Assembly (NCBI GenBank): GCA_049276455.1
Contig: JBASWL010000271.1
Location: forward strand, 1-64,000
DNA from: Georgfuchsia sp049276455
GTDB lineage: Bacteria > Pseudomonadota > Gammaproteobacteria > Burkholderiales > Rhodocyclaceae
Length of the DNA: 64,000 nucleotides
Reading direction: 5' to 3'
Part shown: positions 1 through 8,554 of the stretch, piece by piece
Position numbering within the stretch: position 1 is the first letter of the stretch
Layout: every line of letters begins with the position of its first letter
Notes under the pieces: generated by a model
Databases searched by the model: none
What the model was told of the DNA's origin: nothing
The model's input: only the letters and a program-made list of their open reading frames with translations
Position numbers and translations under genes: made by a program

Positions 1-353
1 ATTTGATGACCGAAGTTCCTCCCCTGTCAGATGCGGATCTGCAAAACAAGCCGAATGGTGAATCCTCGGCGACAGTGAAGAATCGCGTGATCAAAGCGCG
101 CCAACGCCAGCTTGTTCGTCAGGGCAAAATCAATGCCCTGCTCGACAGCAAGGAAATCGATATCCTGTGCGAACCCGACAACGACGGCACAGCCCTGCTG
201 AAACATGCCATCGCCAGGCTCGGACTTTCAGCACGCGCCTATCATCGTGTGCTCAAGGTCGCGCGTACCATTGCCGATCTTGGCGATAGCGACAGCATCA
301 GCGGAGCACATATTGCAGAAGCCATCCAGTATCGGCGCGGCCTCGGTAGCTAA
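1..353 (+). CDS. comM: ComM/YifB-family Mg-chelatase-like AAA ATPase, C-terminal end only
   Basis: The reading frame enters from the left edge and stops at TAA 351-353, so only about the last 116 residues are seen. The text GESSATVKNRVIKAR, then LSARAYHRVLKVARTIADL and a final AIQYRRGL, is the characteristic C-terminal Mg-chelatase subunit domain of YifB/ComM. Known members are hexameric helicases that promote branch migration during natural transformation. The ATPase core lies outside the window. It is separated from the following genes by about 200 bp and has no visible link to the flagellar locus. The family call is secure; the in-window start is an artefact of the edge. Confidence 0.85.
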   Translation, partial: LMTEVPPLSDADLQNKPNGESSATVKNRVIKARQRQLVRQGKINALLDSKEIDILCEPDNDGTALLKHAIARLGLSARAYHRVLKVARTIADLGDSDSISGAHIAEAIQYRRGLGS

Positions 354-537
354 TAGAGTGCTGTTTCTTTTTGCCGAATGAAAAGATGAATCTTCGCCCG
401 ATTTAGATTTTTTTCATAACGCGGGCAGCGCGGCCAACGACGCATAAAAAGATTCTCACGCAGACAATATCCTGCTGGCATCAGTTGGCGCGGATCATAT
501 AACTTCTGGCATTGCAGCAAGCTCGCTACTCAGGCTG

Positions 538-560
538 CTCGCCAAGCTTGTGCGCCGCTG
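538..560. repeat. Direct repeat copy 1 flanking transposase relic
   Basis: A 23-bp sequence starting CTCGCCAAGCTTGTGCGCC matches 897-919 in the same orientation with 2 mismatches (21/23). The two copies bracket the REP-associated transposase remnant. In the transposase reading direction each would encode an AHK[L/F]GE stretch that is not part of the transposase family. Confidence 0.7.
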
Positions 561-563
561 CTT

Positions 564-923
564 TCAGTCCGTCCAGAATCGGCCCGGCAACATTGGCCGG
601 AAACCCGCGCGGTAGTGCGCAGGATCTTCGACCATGGCAACACGTACAGGATTCAATTCGATATAGCGCATGCATTCCAGCAAATAGGTCTCGGCCTGAA
701 TCAAGGATGATTTGTAACGGCTATCCCACAGCGTGCCAGTGCGCCGGTATGTCTTGTCGATGTACTGCACATAACGTCGCCCCAGCGACATGAGCAGCCT
801 GGGAACAGCTTTCGCTTTCGCCGGAGAGAGCAGCAGATGTACATGGTTGGTCATCAGTACATAAGCGTGGAGTTTGCAATCGGTTTCCTTCAACGCCTCG
901 CCAAACTTGTGCGCCACTGAAGC
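564..923 (-). pseudogene. REP-associated tyrosine (Y1/IS200-like) transposase remnant
   Basis: About 117 residues are readable. They include HAYVLMTNHVHLLL, which carries the HUH metal-binding motif, and the later YIELNPVR block typical of RAYT transposases (TnpA_REP). Intact members have roughly 40 to 60 more residues upstream of the EALKETDCKLHAYV segment. Here the frame is closed by a stop at 926-924, and the first codons (SVAHKFG) are not family sequence. Downstream of DPAHYR the expected Trp-Ser-Ser-Tyr block is lost, and the frame ends a few codons later. It is therefore truncated at both ends and presumably inactive. It lies 3' of the HD-GYP gene on the same strand. Confidence 0.75.
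897..919. repeat. Direct repeat copy 2 flanking transposase relic
   Basis: Partner of 538-560 (21/23 identical). It lies exactly at the 5' junction of the transposase remnant, just before the 3' end of the HD-GYP gene. Confidence 0.7.
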
Positions 924-926
924 TCA

Positions 927-2201
927 TCAGCGATTTAGTTCAACACTGGAAATAACTCTCTTAATGATCGGCATTCCCAAACCATGTTCACGATAACGTT
1001 CGGCGATTTCGCAGAAGTTATCAAAGACAAAGAGGAATGCATCAACAATATCGGGGTCAAAATGTTTGCCGCGCCCGGCCAAAATGATCTGTTTAGCCTC
1101 TTCGTAGGACATGGGATTTTTATAAACCCGGGGGGAAATCAGGGCATCAAATACATCGGCCAGAGCCATTATGCGCGCCGAGATCGGGATGGCCGCTCCG
1201 GCAATGCCGTCGGGATAGCCGGTTCCATCCCACTTCTCGTGGTGCCAGCGTGCAATTTCCTTTGCAATGGATAAAAACATCAATGACTCGGTCCCATCCT
1301 GACCGGCCAAGTCAATCGCTTCGCTACCAAGACTGGCATGCGTTTTCATGACTTCCCACTCTTGCGCGTTAAGGGAGCCAGGCTTTAGCAGGATGGAATC
1401 GGGAATGCCAACCTTGCCGATGTCGTGAAGCGGCGCTGACTGCGTTAAAACCTGGATATAACTGTCATTGAGTACCGACGTAAAGTGCGGATTCGTCTGT
1501 AGTCTCTTTGCAAGCTGGTTAACATAGCCTTGTGTGCGCAGAATGTGGTTGCCCGTCTCCGGATCCCGAATTTCCGCCAGATGGGCAAGTGCCCGAATGC
1601 TGATCTCCTGCGTGAGCTGATTTTCTGCCATGCGTTTCGCGACTTCGGCTTCGAGACAGCTATTCTGGTCGCGCAGTCGATCCCGGGCCAGCTTCAATTC
1701 CATCTGTGTACGGACACGTGCCAGCATGATCGTTGGCAAGATGGGCTTTGTAATGTAATCTTCGGCACCCACCTCAAGGCCAAGCTTTTCTGCCTCGACA
1801 CTATCCATGGCGGTCACGAAAATGACAGAGATGTCACTAGTAGCAGGGTCCGCGCGCAGTTGCCTGAAGACCTCATGACCATCCATACACGGCATCATTA
1901 CATCCAGCAGGATCAGGTCTGGATACGGTGGCAGGCGGGCAATGTGCAACGCCTGCTGGCCAGAAACGGCTGCACGCACTTGGTAATGTGGCTGTAACAA
2001 CTCGTTGAGGAAGGTAAGACTTTCTGGGCTGTCGTCAACGATCAAAATCGTTTGCGCAGTTGCTGTATGAGTTCTGATCCTTGATTCTGATGCGATGGCC
2101 ATCGATGATCCAAAGTAATCAGCATTGGTATCGACTTTGTGCCGGGTGTTTTGAAGAGCGTTCCAGGAATTCATCCTAATAACGTCCATGATAGTTTTCA
2201 A
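927..2201 (-). CDS. Response regulator with HD-GYP cyclic-di-GMP phosphodiesterase output
   Basis: Of 424 residues, roughly 50-165 form a receiver domain (ILIVDDSPE, phospho-acceptor Asp in DLILLDVMMP, invariant Lys in ITKPI). A coiled linker follows, then an HD-GYP domain from about residue 200 with HDIGKVGIPD and HHEKWDGTGYPDG, so both HD and GYP signatures are intact. Proteins of this RpfG-like architecture hydrolyse cyclic-di-GMP after phosphorylation. The start is uncertain: ATGs at residues 1, 5 and 10 all precede the receiver and none has a strong ribosome site. It stands alone; the likely partner kinase is the hybrid kinase upstream on the same strand, from which a 147-bp repeat separates it. 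Confidence 0.88.
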   Translation of the reverse strand: MKTIMDVIRMNSWNALQNTRHKVDTNADYFGSSMAIASESRIRTHTATAQTILIVDDSPESLTFLNELLQPHYQVRAAVSGQQALHIARLPPYPDLILLDVMMPCMDGHEVFRQLRADPATSDISVIFVTAMDSVEAEKLGLEVGAEDYITKPILPTIMLARVRTQMELKLARDRLRDQNSCLEAEVAKRMAENQLTQEISIRALAHLAEIRDPETGNHILRTQGYVNQLAKRLQTNPHFTSVLNDSYIQVLTQSAPLHDIGKVGIPDSILLKPGSLNAQEWEVMKTHASLGSEAIDLAGQDGTESLMFLSIAKEIARWHHEKWDGTGYPDGIAGAAIPISARIMALADVFDALISPRVYKNPMSYEEAKQIILAGRGKHFDPDIVDAFLFVFDNFCEIAERYREHGLGMPIIKRVISSVELNR

Positions 2202-2325
2202 TGAGCATTGGATCAGCCAGGAATCTTCAAAAACTTCGTTCCTGATCGAAATTAAGTGATTTGAAAACTCACCAATATCATCTCTACGGCTGTAGCAACG
2301 ATAAGTTTAGGGCTCATGTTTTATT

Positions 2326-2472
2326 TATTGATAATTCCTTAAATCGAGACAAACATGGAAAATGTCATCGCGAGGGCCATAGGCCCGTGGCTCGCAATGA
2401 CAGGCTTGGGAAGCGAGGTCTTTGATCAAGTTGGCATGGCGCAACATGTCCTGTTTTATGAAAAACTCAATA
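2326..2472. repeat. 147-bp dispersed repeat, copy A (MITE/REP-like)
   Basis: It begins TATTGATAATTCC and ends CTCAATA, giving short terminal inverted ends TATTGA/TCAATA. The core (about 2363-2401) is a large imperfect palindrome with arms GTCATCGCGAG and CTCGCAATGAC and an inner GGGCCATAGGCCC hairpin. The reverse complement of 33171-33317 matches over the whole length with only two differences seen. It occupies the gap between the HD-GYP gene and the hybrid kinase gene. No coding capacity is apparent. Confidence 0.85.
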
Positions 2473-2489
2473 GTCAGGACGATCAGGGA

Positions 2490-5400
2490 CTATTTCACTC
2501 GCAATGTATCTAGTGCGGCTGTGAAGTCAAATCTGTCAATCTGGCGAGCAAAGTCGTCATAGTAGCTGCCCAGCGTAGTGCGGAGAAAATCAGCAGCTTC
2601 ACTGGCAAGCTGGACTGCAATAGTATTGTGCTGGACGAGTGCTGTTTCCAGTTCCGCAAGTATTTGCTCCTTGCGCGCTGAGGCAATGCTCGCGCCATCG
2701 GTTTCGATGCCATTGGTTGCCTCAGGTAGCGTCTGAATTGCCTTGACCAGCATTGCCAACTCGTCGTCACACAACCGGGCCAGTTCCTTGCATTCGGGAA
2801 TTGGGGCATTTTTTCTCAGGGCTCCGTTCAGTTCGGTTGCAAGCTCTAAAACGTGCTTTGCCCCGACCAGGGCAGCAACCCCCTTCAGGCCATGGCTGAG
2901 TCGAATTGGCTCCTGCGTGTCCCCGTTAGCCAGCGACTCCTGAGCACGCTTCATGTCTTCGCCATGGATGTCCGCGAACATGCGCAAAAGTTGCTGGTAT
3001 TTTGTGATATTGCCCTTGAAGACGGCAAGGCCACTGGCAGGCTCCAGCCCTGGAATGGCGATCAGGACGGATGGAATGGGAGCATCCCGGTGAGGAGTCG
3101 ATGCCATGTCCACAGCGGGCTTGGCGGACCGAACATCAGGCTTCGTGAGCGGACGGGGCTGGGCGGTGCGCGACAGCCAATGCAGCAGGGTGGCATACAG
3201 CTTATCCGGAACCACCGGTTTAGGGATGAAGTCATTCATGCCAGCAGTCAGGCAGGCATCCCGATCTTCCTCAAAGGCATTGGCAGTCATGGCCAGAATC
3301 GGCAAGCCCGCCGATTGAGTGCGAATCGCCCTGGCCGCTGTCAAGCCATCCATCTCCGGCATCTGCATATCCATCAGCACAAGATCGTAGGTATTGGCTT
3401 GCAGTTTCTCGAGCGCTATAAGGCCATTTTCTGCCGTGTCCACCGACAGACCGACCCCATGCAGCAATTCCAGCGCGACTTCCCGGTTGATCAGGTTGTC
3501 CTCCACCAACAGCAAACGAGCACCGGCATGGTATGAGCGTAGCAAGACATCGGCGGCAAACATCTGTTTACGTGACTCGCTGGGCATTACACCGTAGCCG
3601 CGCTGGAGCCGAAGGGTTAACCAGAAAGTGCTGCCTTCGCCCACGGCACTTTCCACCCCGGCCTCGCCGCCCATCATGTGCGCCAGTTGGCGCGTAATGG
3701 CCAGACCCAAACCCGTGCCGCCAAAGTTGCGGGTTGTCGACGCATCGGCCTGGGTAAAGGGTGTGAACAACATGGATATCTTCTCGCTCGGGATGCCGAT
3801 GCCTGTGTCCTGAACTTCAAAGCGCACCAGCAATCCTTCATTGTTTTCTTCCAACAGCCTGGCACGCAACCAGATGTTGCCACGCTCGGTAAATTTAACG
3901 GCGTTGCCCGCATAGTTGAGCAGTGCCTGTCGCAGCCGGGTGGCATCGCCATAAAGCCATAGCGGAACATTGTCAGCATCTACTTCAACGGTCAGGCCTT
4001 TCGCGCGTGCCTGATCGGCAATCAGGGAGAAAGTGTGATCCAGTACCGACTGCAATGCGAAGTTGGTTTTTACCAGCTCCATGCGACCCGCCTCAATTTT
4101 GGACAGATCAAGGATATTGTTAATGATGGACAGCAGGTGCTGGGCAGATATTTCGATCCTGTCGAGTCGTGCGATCTGCTCAAAGGAGAGATTGCTCCGG
4201 CGCAACAGATAGGTGAGCCCAATGATGGCATTCATGGGCGTACGAATTTCGTGGCTCATGTTGGCGAGGAAGTCACTCTTGGCCCGATTGGCAGCATCCG
4301 CAATAGCCCGGGCCGACTCCAGCTCTACCGTCCGTTTGAGTACCTGTTCTTCCAGATTTTGGCGGTAATTGTCGAGTTCTGCGGCAAGGCGCTTCTTCTC
4401 CGAAATGTCCTGCATAATGCCTATGATTGCGGGCCGACCACGGTAACTTGCCATGGAGCTGTGTACACCGACTTCGACGCTCGAACCATCCTTGCGCAGC
4501 GCTGTAAAGCTGTAGTCGCAACTACGCTTGTTGCCCGAGAGCAGGTGGTGATTATTCTCCGCAACAGAGCTACGATCCTTCTCGGCAATTAATGGCATGG
4601 GATCCTGGCCAATCAACTCGTTCGCCGAAAAATAGCCGCGTATCTCGGCGAAGCGCGGATTGACGTAGGCGAATTTGCCGTCCTGAATGATGTAGATACC
4701 GGATATCGACTGCTCAACCAGGCTGCGGAACTGCTCTTCCGCCGAAAGCAACGCCTCTTCAGACCGCTTGCGTTCTGTGATGTCACGATGGAAGGCATCA
4801 ATATAACCGGGATCGTCTGCGGCTATATTGAGGCTGATCTCCAGATCAATGATACGGCCATCTCTACACCGATGCTTGCTTTCAAAAATATCGTGTCCAT
4901 CTTTATTGACCGTTTCGATATGCTTTTTCGTATCTTCAATCGATTCCATCACCTCAAAAGCGGAAACCGACATCTGCAATAGTTCATCGACAGAGTATCC
5001 GTGCATTTTGGCGATCGCCGGATTGGCTTCTACTATCCGGCCAGCCTTATCAACCCGCCAATAGGCGTCCATCATGTTGTGGAGTATGCCCTGGTAGCGA
5101 TTCTTGTTTCTTACGAGTTCCTCTTCGGCCTGCTTGCGCACGCTAATGTCGCGATGGAAGGCCAGAATCAGAGCTTCGCCGCCTAATTCAAGCAGGCTTG
5201 AGGACACCTCCAGCGGAAAAATGTGGCCATCCTTGTGATAGTGCTCCACTTCAAAAGTTAAGTCTTCCCCTGCACAAATTCTTTGTATCCTTTCGGGAAC
5301 CAGACGAGAAGTTTCGGGAGTATCCAGTTCCTTCAGGCTCATGTTCAGCATTTCTTCCACGCTGTAACCGTGCATTCGGGCGAAGGACTCATTGACCTCA

Positions 5401-6011
5401 ACAAGTTTGCCGCTGGACGATACGACAAAGATTCCTTCACTGGCCCGGTCAAACAGCATCTGGAAGCGATGCTCACGCTCTGTCAGCACAATGTTCACTC
5501 GCCGCAACGCACGCAGCGGCAGGAACAGCAGCGTGGCATACACCCCAACACCGAGCAGCGCGCCCAGCAGCCCAGCGATTAGCGTGCCGAACCACACGGC
5601 ATGAGACGAATGAACAATCTCGACCTGACCTACGACTCGTCCGGAGTCGTAGATAGGAGACGAGCGAGTCAGGTTTGGCCTGGCAGGAATGATGCCAACA
5701 GCGATGAGGGAATTGCCGACGGCATCAATAACGGTTGCGTGATAGCCGTCCAGCGGTGGAGGCGACAGCAGCACTGCTTCCATGCGCTGTTGCTGGTGGA
5801 CCCATAGACCCGGGTTGGCGGTGACCAGGGAAGTAACGCTTTGTGCTTTGATTTTGGCTATAGTCTCGACGGATTCGACAAGGTTCGAGTACATCATGTT
5901 GAAATACGTGATCGGCAAACCGATCCCCACCATCAGGGCGAACGTGATCGCCAACCGTCTTAGAATCTGGGAAAACCTGTCTTCTCTTGACGTGGCCATT
6001 GCTGCGGGCAT
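2490..6011 (-). CDS. Membrane hybrid sensor histidine kinase, three PAS domains, HisKA-HATPase-REC-HPt
   Basis: A 1173-residue inner-membrane kinase. A transmembrane segment at about 25-45, a periplasmic loop of about 100 residues and a second segment at about 145-170 are followed by three PAS domains (roughly 180-545). Next come HisKA (NMSHEIRTPMNAIIGL), an ATPase domain (N box NYAGNAVKF, DTGIGIP, GGTGLGLAI), a receiver (LVEDN, DLVLMDMQMPEMDG, PKPV) and an HPt domain (RLSHGLKG). All phosphotransfer residues are present. The chosen ATG at 6011 overlaps the last base of the upstream stop (TGATG), indicating translational coupling to the binding-protein gene. An in-frame GTG four codons earlier is less likely. 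The output regulator is not certain; nearby candidates are the HD-GYP and LuxR-type response regulators. Confidence 0.88.
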   Translation of the reverse strand: MPAAMATSREDRFSQILRRLAITFALMVGIGLPITYFNMMYSNLVESVETIAKIKAQSVTSLVTANPGLWVHQQQRMEAVLLSPPPLDGYHATVIDAVGNSLIAVGIIPARPNLTRSSPIYDSGRVVGQVEIVHSSHAVWFGTLIAGLLGALLGVGVYATLLFLPLRALRRVNIVLTEREHRFQMLFDRASEGIFVVSSSGKLVEVNESFARMHGYSVEEMLNMSLKELDTPETSRLVPERIQRICAGEDLTFEVEHYHKDGHIFPLEVSSSLLELGGEALILAFHRDISVRKQAEEELVRNKNRYQGILHNMMDAYWRVDKAGRIVEANPAIAKMHGYSVDELLQMSVSAFEVMESIEDTKKHIETVNKDGHDIFESKHRCRDGRIIDLEISLNIAADDPGYIDAFHRDITERKRSEEALLSAEEQFRSLVEQSISGIYIIQDGKFAYVNPRFAEIRGYFSANELIGQDPMPLIAEKDRSSVAENNHHLLSGNKRSCDYSFTALRKDGSSVEVGVHSSMASYRGRPAIIGIMQDISEKKRLAAELDNYRQNLEEQVLKRTVELESARAIADAANRAKSDFLANMSHEIRTPMNAIIGLTYLLRRSNLSFEQIARLDRIEISAQHLLSIINNILDLSKIEAGRMELVKTNFALQSVLDHTFSLIADQARAKGLTVEVDADNVPLWLYGDATRLRQALLNYAGNAVKFTERGNIWLRARLLEENNEGLLVRFEVQDTGIGIPSEKISMLFTPFTQADASTTRNFGGTGLGLAITRQLAHMMGGEAGVESAVGEGSTFWLTLRLQRGYGVMPSESRKQMFAADVLLRSYHAGARLLLVEDNLINREVALELLHGVGLSVDTAENGLIALEKLQANTYDLVLMDMQMPEMDGLTAARAIRTQSAGLPILAMTANAFEEDRDACLTAGMNDFIPKPVVPDKLYATLLHWLSRTAQPRPLTKPDVRSAKPAVDMASTPHRDAPIPSVLIAIPGLEPASGLAVFKGNITKYQQLLRMFADIHGEDMKRAQESLANGDTQEPIRLSHGLKGVAALVGAKHVLELATELNGALRKNAPIPECKELARLCDDELAMLVKAIQTLPEATNGIETDGASIASARKEQILAELETALVQHNTIAVQLASEAADFLRTTLGSYYDDFARQIDRFDFTAALDTLRVK

Positions 6012-6850
6012 CAGGGAATCCACTGTCCGTTGCGGGCGAGAATTTTTTGTCCGGCCGGGGACTGCACAAAGGCGATGAAGCGTTCAACAGCCGGGGAGCG
6101 CTGAGCGCCGGTCACGAAGAACAGGCGCTTGTAATAAGGATAGGCGCCCGACGCGCCGTTCTGCGCGGTGGGCTCCCGGCCATTGAATTTCAGCGCCCGT
6201 AGCGCGCGCTTCTCGGACAGGATCAGGGCGAGCGTACTCGGCCCGATCACACCGGGGATCCTTTCCAGATCGTCGGCGGCATCCTGATCGTTCACCGAAG
6301 AACGCACACCGGCGCGTGTTTGCGCAACCGAATAAGCACTATCGATCTCGGGTGAAAGGCTCCTGACGATAGCGGTATCGATGTCACTGGACGGGCGCAG
6401 CACAATGCGAACTGGCGTGCCGTCCGGCCACGTCACCTTCTTGCCGGCGTAGATGGCGGCCAGTTCGGCGGAACCGATCGCGGTGACTTGGGACTTGGTG
6501 GAAACCGCGAACACGAACGGCGTGCGCGCATATTCCGTTTCCACGGCGCCAAGCTTGCGCTCACTTTCGTTCAGCGGGCGCGAGGTCACCGCGAGTCCGA
6601 TTGCCCCATCAATGACGGCCTTGACGCCGCCGCCGCTGCCAAGACTGGGCATGATCTTGATGCGGACATCCTGATTCGCGACCGTGAATTCGTTGCCGAG
6701 CAGCCGCATGGTGCCCAGTGCGGCGCCAGTGCCACCAATTATTAATTCTTCCGCAGCGGCACAACCAAAAAATCCGGGCAACAACAAAAAAACGATTGCG
6801 TACACTCGTCCAAGCCGCGATGTATCACCCTGTTTGCGTACTCGTTTCAT
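6011..6850 (-). CDS. PstS-like periplasmic substrate-binding protein coupled to hybrid kinase
   Basis: A 279-residue protein. It begins MKRVRKQ with a signal peptide (hydrophobic YAIVFLLLPGFFGC, cleavage probably near AAAEE). The mature part has GTGAALGTMRLLGNEF, GSGGGVKAVIDG and GLAVTSRPLNESE, the layout of PstS-like type II binding proteins of phosphate or oxyanions. The ATG at 6850 is preferred over one 11 codons upstream because it places the signal peptide correctly. No ABC permease or ATPase genes accompany it. Its stop overlaps the kinase start by one base, so it is more likely a periplasmic sensor subunit for that kinase than a transporter component. The ligand is unknown. Confidence 0.75.
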   Translation of the reverse strand: MKRVRKQGDTSRLGRVYAIVFLLLPGFFGCAAAEELIIGGTGAALGTMRLLGNEFTVANQDVRIKIMPSLGSGGGVKAVIDGAIGLAVTSRPLNESERKLGAVETEYARTPFVFAVSTKSQVTAIGSAELAAIYAGKKVTWPDGTPVRIVLRPSSDIDTAIVRSLSPEIDSAYSVAQTRAGVRSSVNDQDAADDLERIPGVIGPSTLALILSEKRALRALKFNGREPTAQNGASGAYPYYKRLFFVTGAQRSPAVERFIAFVQSPAGQKILARNGQWIP

Positions 6851-7480
6851 TATTGGTGAAACATAGCATACCTTGCTGCTCATCAGACTCTTAACCTTGC
6901 ATAGGGTGAATACGATCTGGCATTGACTTCGCTTGAGATATCACCAGTATCAAAGCGTTAATTTGCCCGCCCGAACACGGCCTTCCGCGATCTCGAAGTC
7001 AGTTGCGCTATCGCTGTGCCGGCGTACTCCCCTACGCCATGATATCCATGCGCATCAAGCCGGAACAATGTTTATCGTGCCATTTCCCTCGCCGGCGCAT
7101 CTCATTGACGCCGCCGGTCCAATCGCTTCTTGTTGGCATGGAAAACACGATTGCGGTTGCCATGCGCTACCGTACGCCCCCCCATTCCAAGGGAACTACT
7201 ACGTTGTATCGGCGCGGCGCAGCTAAACTTTAGGCCGCCTCTGGTTGAATTACATAAACCGCGTGTCGCCATACGCAAGCTGCGTGAATAGTCGGCTTTT
7301 ATTGGGGGGGGAATTGCCGGAGTTGGCAAAATGTAAAGGGCTGCACGGCTATAGAGTCTGCGTTATCATTCAGATGGCGGAAATCACAAAAGCGGAAGTG
7401 GTCGCGGACACAGGGAAAATCCTTTTTTATTGGAGTCCTCTTGAGTGCTGGCAGCCTATAGACGGACTAATCTGATTTAG
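6851..7480. other. Long intergenic region between divergent signalling genes
   Basis: About 630 bp separate the binding-protein/kinase operon from the divergent LuxR-type regulator. Several open frames of 70-100 codons exist on both strands, but they overlap one another, lack convincing ribosome sites and show no recognisable protein motif. The region probably carries the two divergent promoters and leaders. No clear operator, hairpin or RNA gene was recognised. Confidence 0.4.
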
Positions 7481-8173
7481 ATGGATAACATGGCTGAAGT
7501 GTCAAAAATAAAGGTGTTGCTGGTAGATGATCATGCAATCATGCGCTACGGGCTGCGGCAGATACTCTCTGATACCGAAGACATGATAGTTGCGGGTGAA
7601 GCGGAAAATTCGGAGCAGGCCATACGTCTGGTGCGTGAGCAGGAATTCGACGTAGTCGTACTTGACATTACGCTGCCGGATCGCAGCGGCATGGATACTC
7701 TGAAACTGATCAAGCGCGACCATCCCAAACTCGCGGTGCTGATGCTCACGATGCACGGTGAGAAAGAGTTCGGCGTGCGTGCGCTCAAGGCCGGCGCATC
7801 GGGCTACCTGACCAAAAACAGCGTCGCCGAACAACTGGTCAAGGCTGTGCGCAAGATTGCCAAGGGGAAAAAATACATTGGCCCGACACTGGCGGAGGAA
7901 CTGGCGAATTCCTTCGGTACAGAAACCGACCAGCCGTTGCACGAAACACTCTCGGATCGCGAATATCAAATCCTCTGCATGATTGCTTCAGGCACCTCTC
8001 TTTCGGAAATGGCCGCCAGGCTCTCCATCAGTCCCAAGACAATCAGCGTGTACCGGGCGCGAGTCATGGCCAAAATGAAGTTTCGTAATAACACTGAGAT
8101 CACCCATTACGCCATCAAGCACCAACTGGTGCAACTGGGTTTCCACGCACCGACATCCAAGTCATCCCTCTAG
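7481..8173 (+). CDS. NarL/FixJ-type response regulator (REC + LuxR HTH)
   Basis: A 230-residue regulator. The N-terminal receiver (about 8-125) has KVLLVDDHAIMRYGL, the phospho-acceptor Asp in VVVLDITLPDRSGMD, and the conserved Lys in GYLTKNS. A C-terminal LuxR helix-turn-helix (about 160-215) has LSDREYQILCMIASG and ISPKTISVYRARVMAKM. It should bind DNA when phosphorylated. The start may be 7481 or the in-frame ATG at 7490; both are upstream of the domain. No cognate HisKA_3 kinase is adjacent. The partial kinase at the right end of the window is of the type that normally pairs with this class, but the link is only inference. Confidence 0.88.
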   Translation: MDNMAEVSKIKVLLVDDHAIMRYGLRQILSDTEDMIVAGEAENSEQAIRLVREQEFDVVVLDITLPDRSGMDTLKLIKRDHPKLAVLMLTMHGEKEFGVRALKAGASGYLTKNSVAEQLVKAVRKIAKGKKYIGPTLAEELANSFGTETDQPLHETLSDREYQILCMIASGTSLSEMAARLSISPKTISVYRARVMAKMKFRNNTEITHYAIKHQLVQLGFHAPTSKSSL

Positions 8174-8217
8174 TGATTAGTGTTGCAAGAAAATAGAGGC
8201 TTATAAGTCCCGAGTTT

Positions 8218-8290
8218 GTCGTCCCCGCGCAGGCGGGGACCCGGTGACTTTGCAGTAAAGACACTGGATTCCCGCCTGCGCGGGAATGAC
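8218..8290. repeat. Inverted REP pair (REPIN-like)
   Basis: Two 29-bp arms, 8218-8246 and 8262-8290, are inverted copies with 5 mismatches. Each contains its own small palindrome CCCGC-GCAG-GCGGG. The consensus (GTCATTCCCGCGCAGGCGGG type) resembles widespread REP sequences mobilised by RAYT transposases, of which a relic lies at 564-923. Placed 45 bp after the regulator stop, the hairpin may also act as transcript end or stabiliser. Confidence 0.7.
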
Positions 8291-8430
8291 GGGGTTTTAT
8301 TGGGTGTACCGTCAAGATTGCAACAATGCACCAGTAGCGCTGGAGACAGGGGCGCACGAGGTTGCCAGACGGAACGGTTTTTGCAAGAGTCACGCAATAA
8401 AATCCGTCCCATTTATTCTTGTGATCATCC

Positions 8431-8457
8431 TCAAGAATCTGTCAAATCGACCGATAA
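8431..8457 (+). promoter_or_regulatory. Candidate sigma-28 (FliA) promoter upstream of diguanylate cyclase
   Basis: TCAA at 8431, 15 bases, then ACCGATAA at 8450-8457. It matches TAAA-N15-GCCGATAA at 10 of 12 positions with the correct spacing. Predicted start is about 90 bp before the downstream ATG. This would put the cyclase in the late flagellar regulon; it is sequence match only. Confidence 0.4.
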
Positions 8458-8554
8458 GTTGCACTGTACTGGGTGCAAATGTGGCCTCCCGGGTAGACCG
8501 CGAATGTCGCAACTGGGTCAACGCCCCCCGCAGTGACTGCCACTATTGCTCGCC

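Noticed and set aside
512..793. Plus-strand frame over the transposase relic
   Set aside because: It is antisense to clear RAYT family sequence.
6933..7475. Several open frames between the binding-protein gene and the LuxR-type regulator
   Set aside because: They overlap on both strands, lack conserved motifs and ribosome sites, and look like chance frames in a promoter region.
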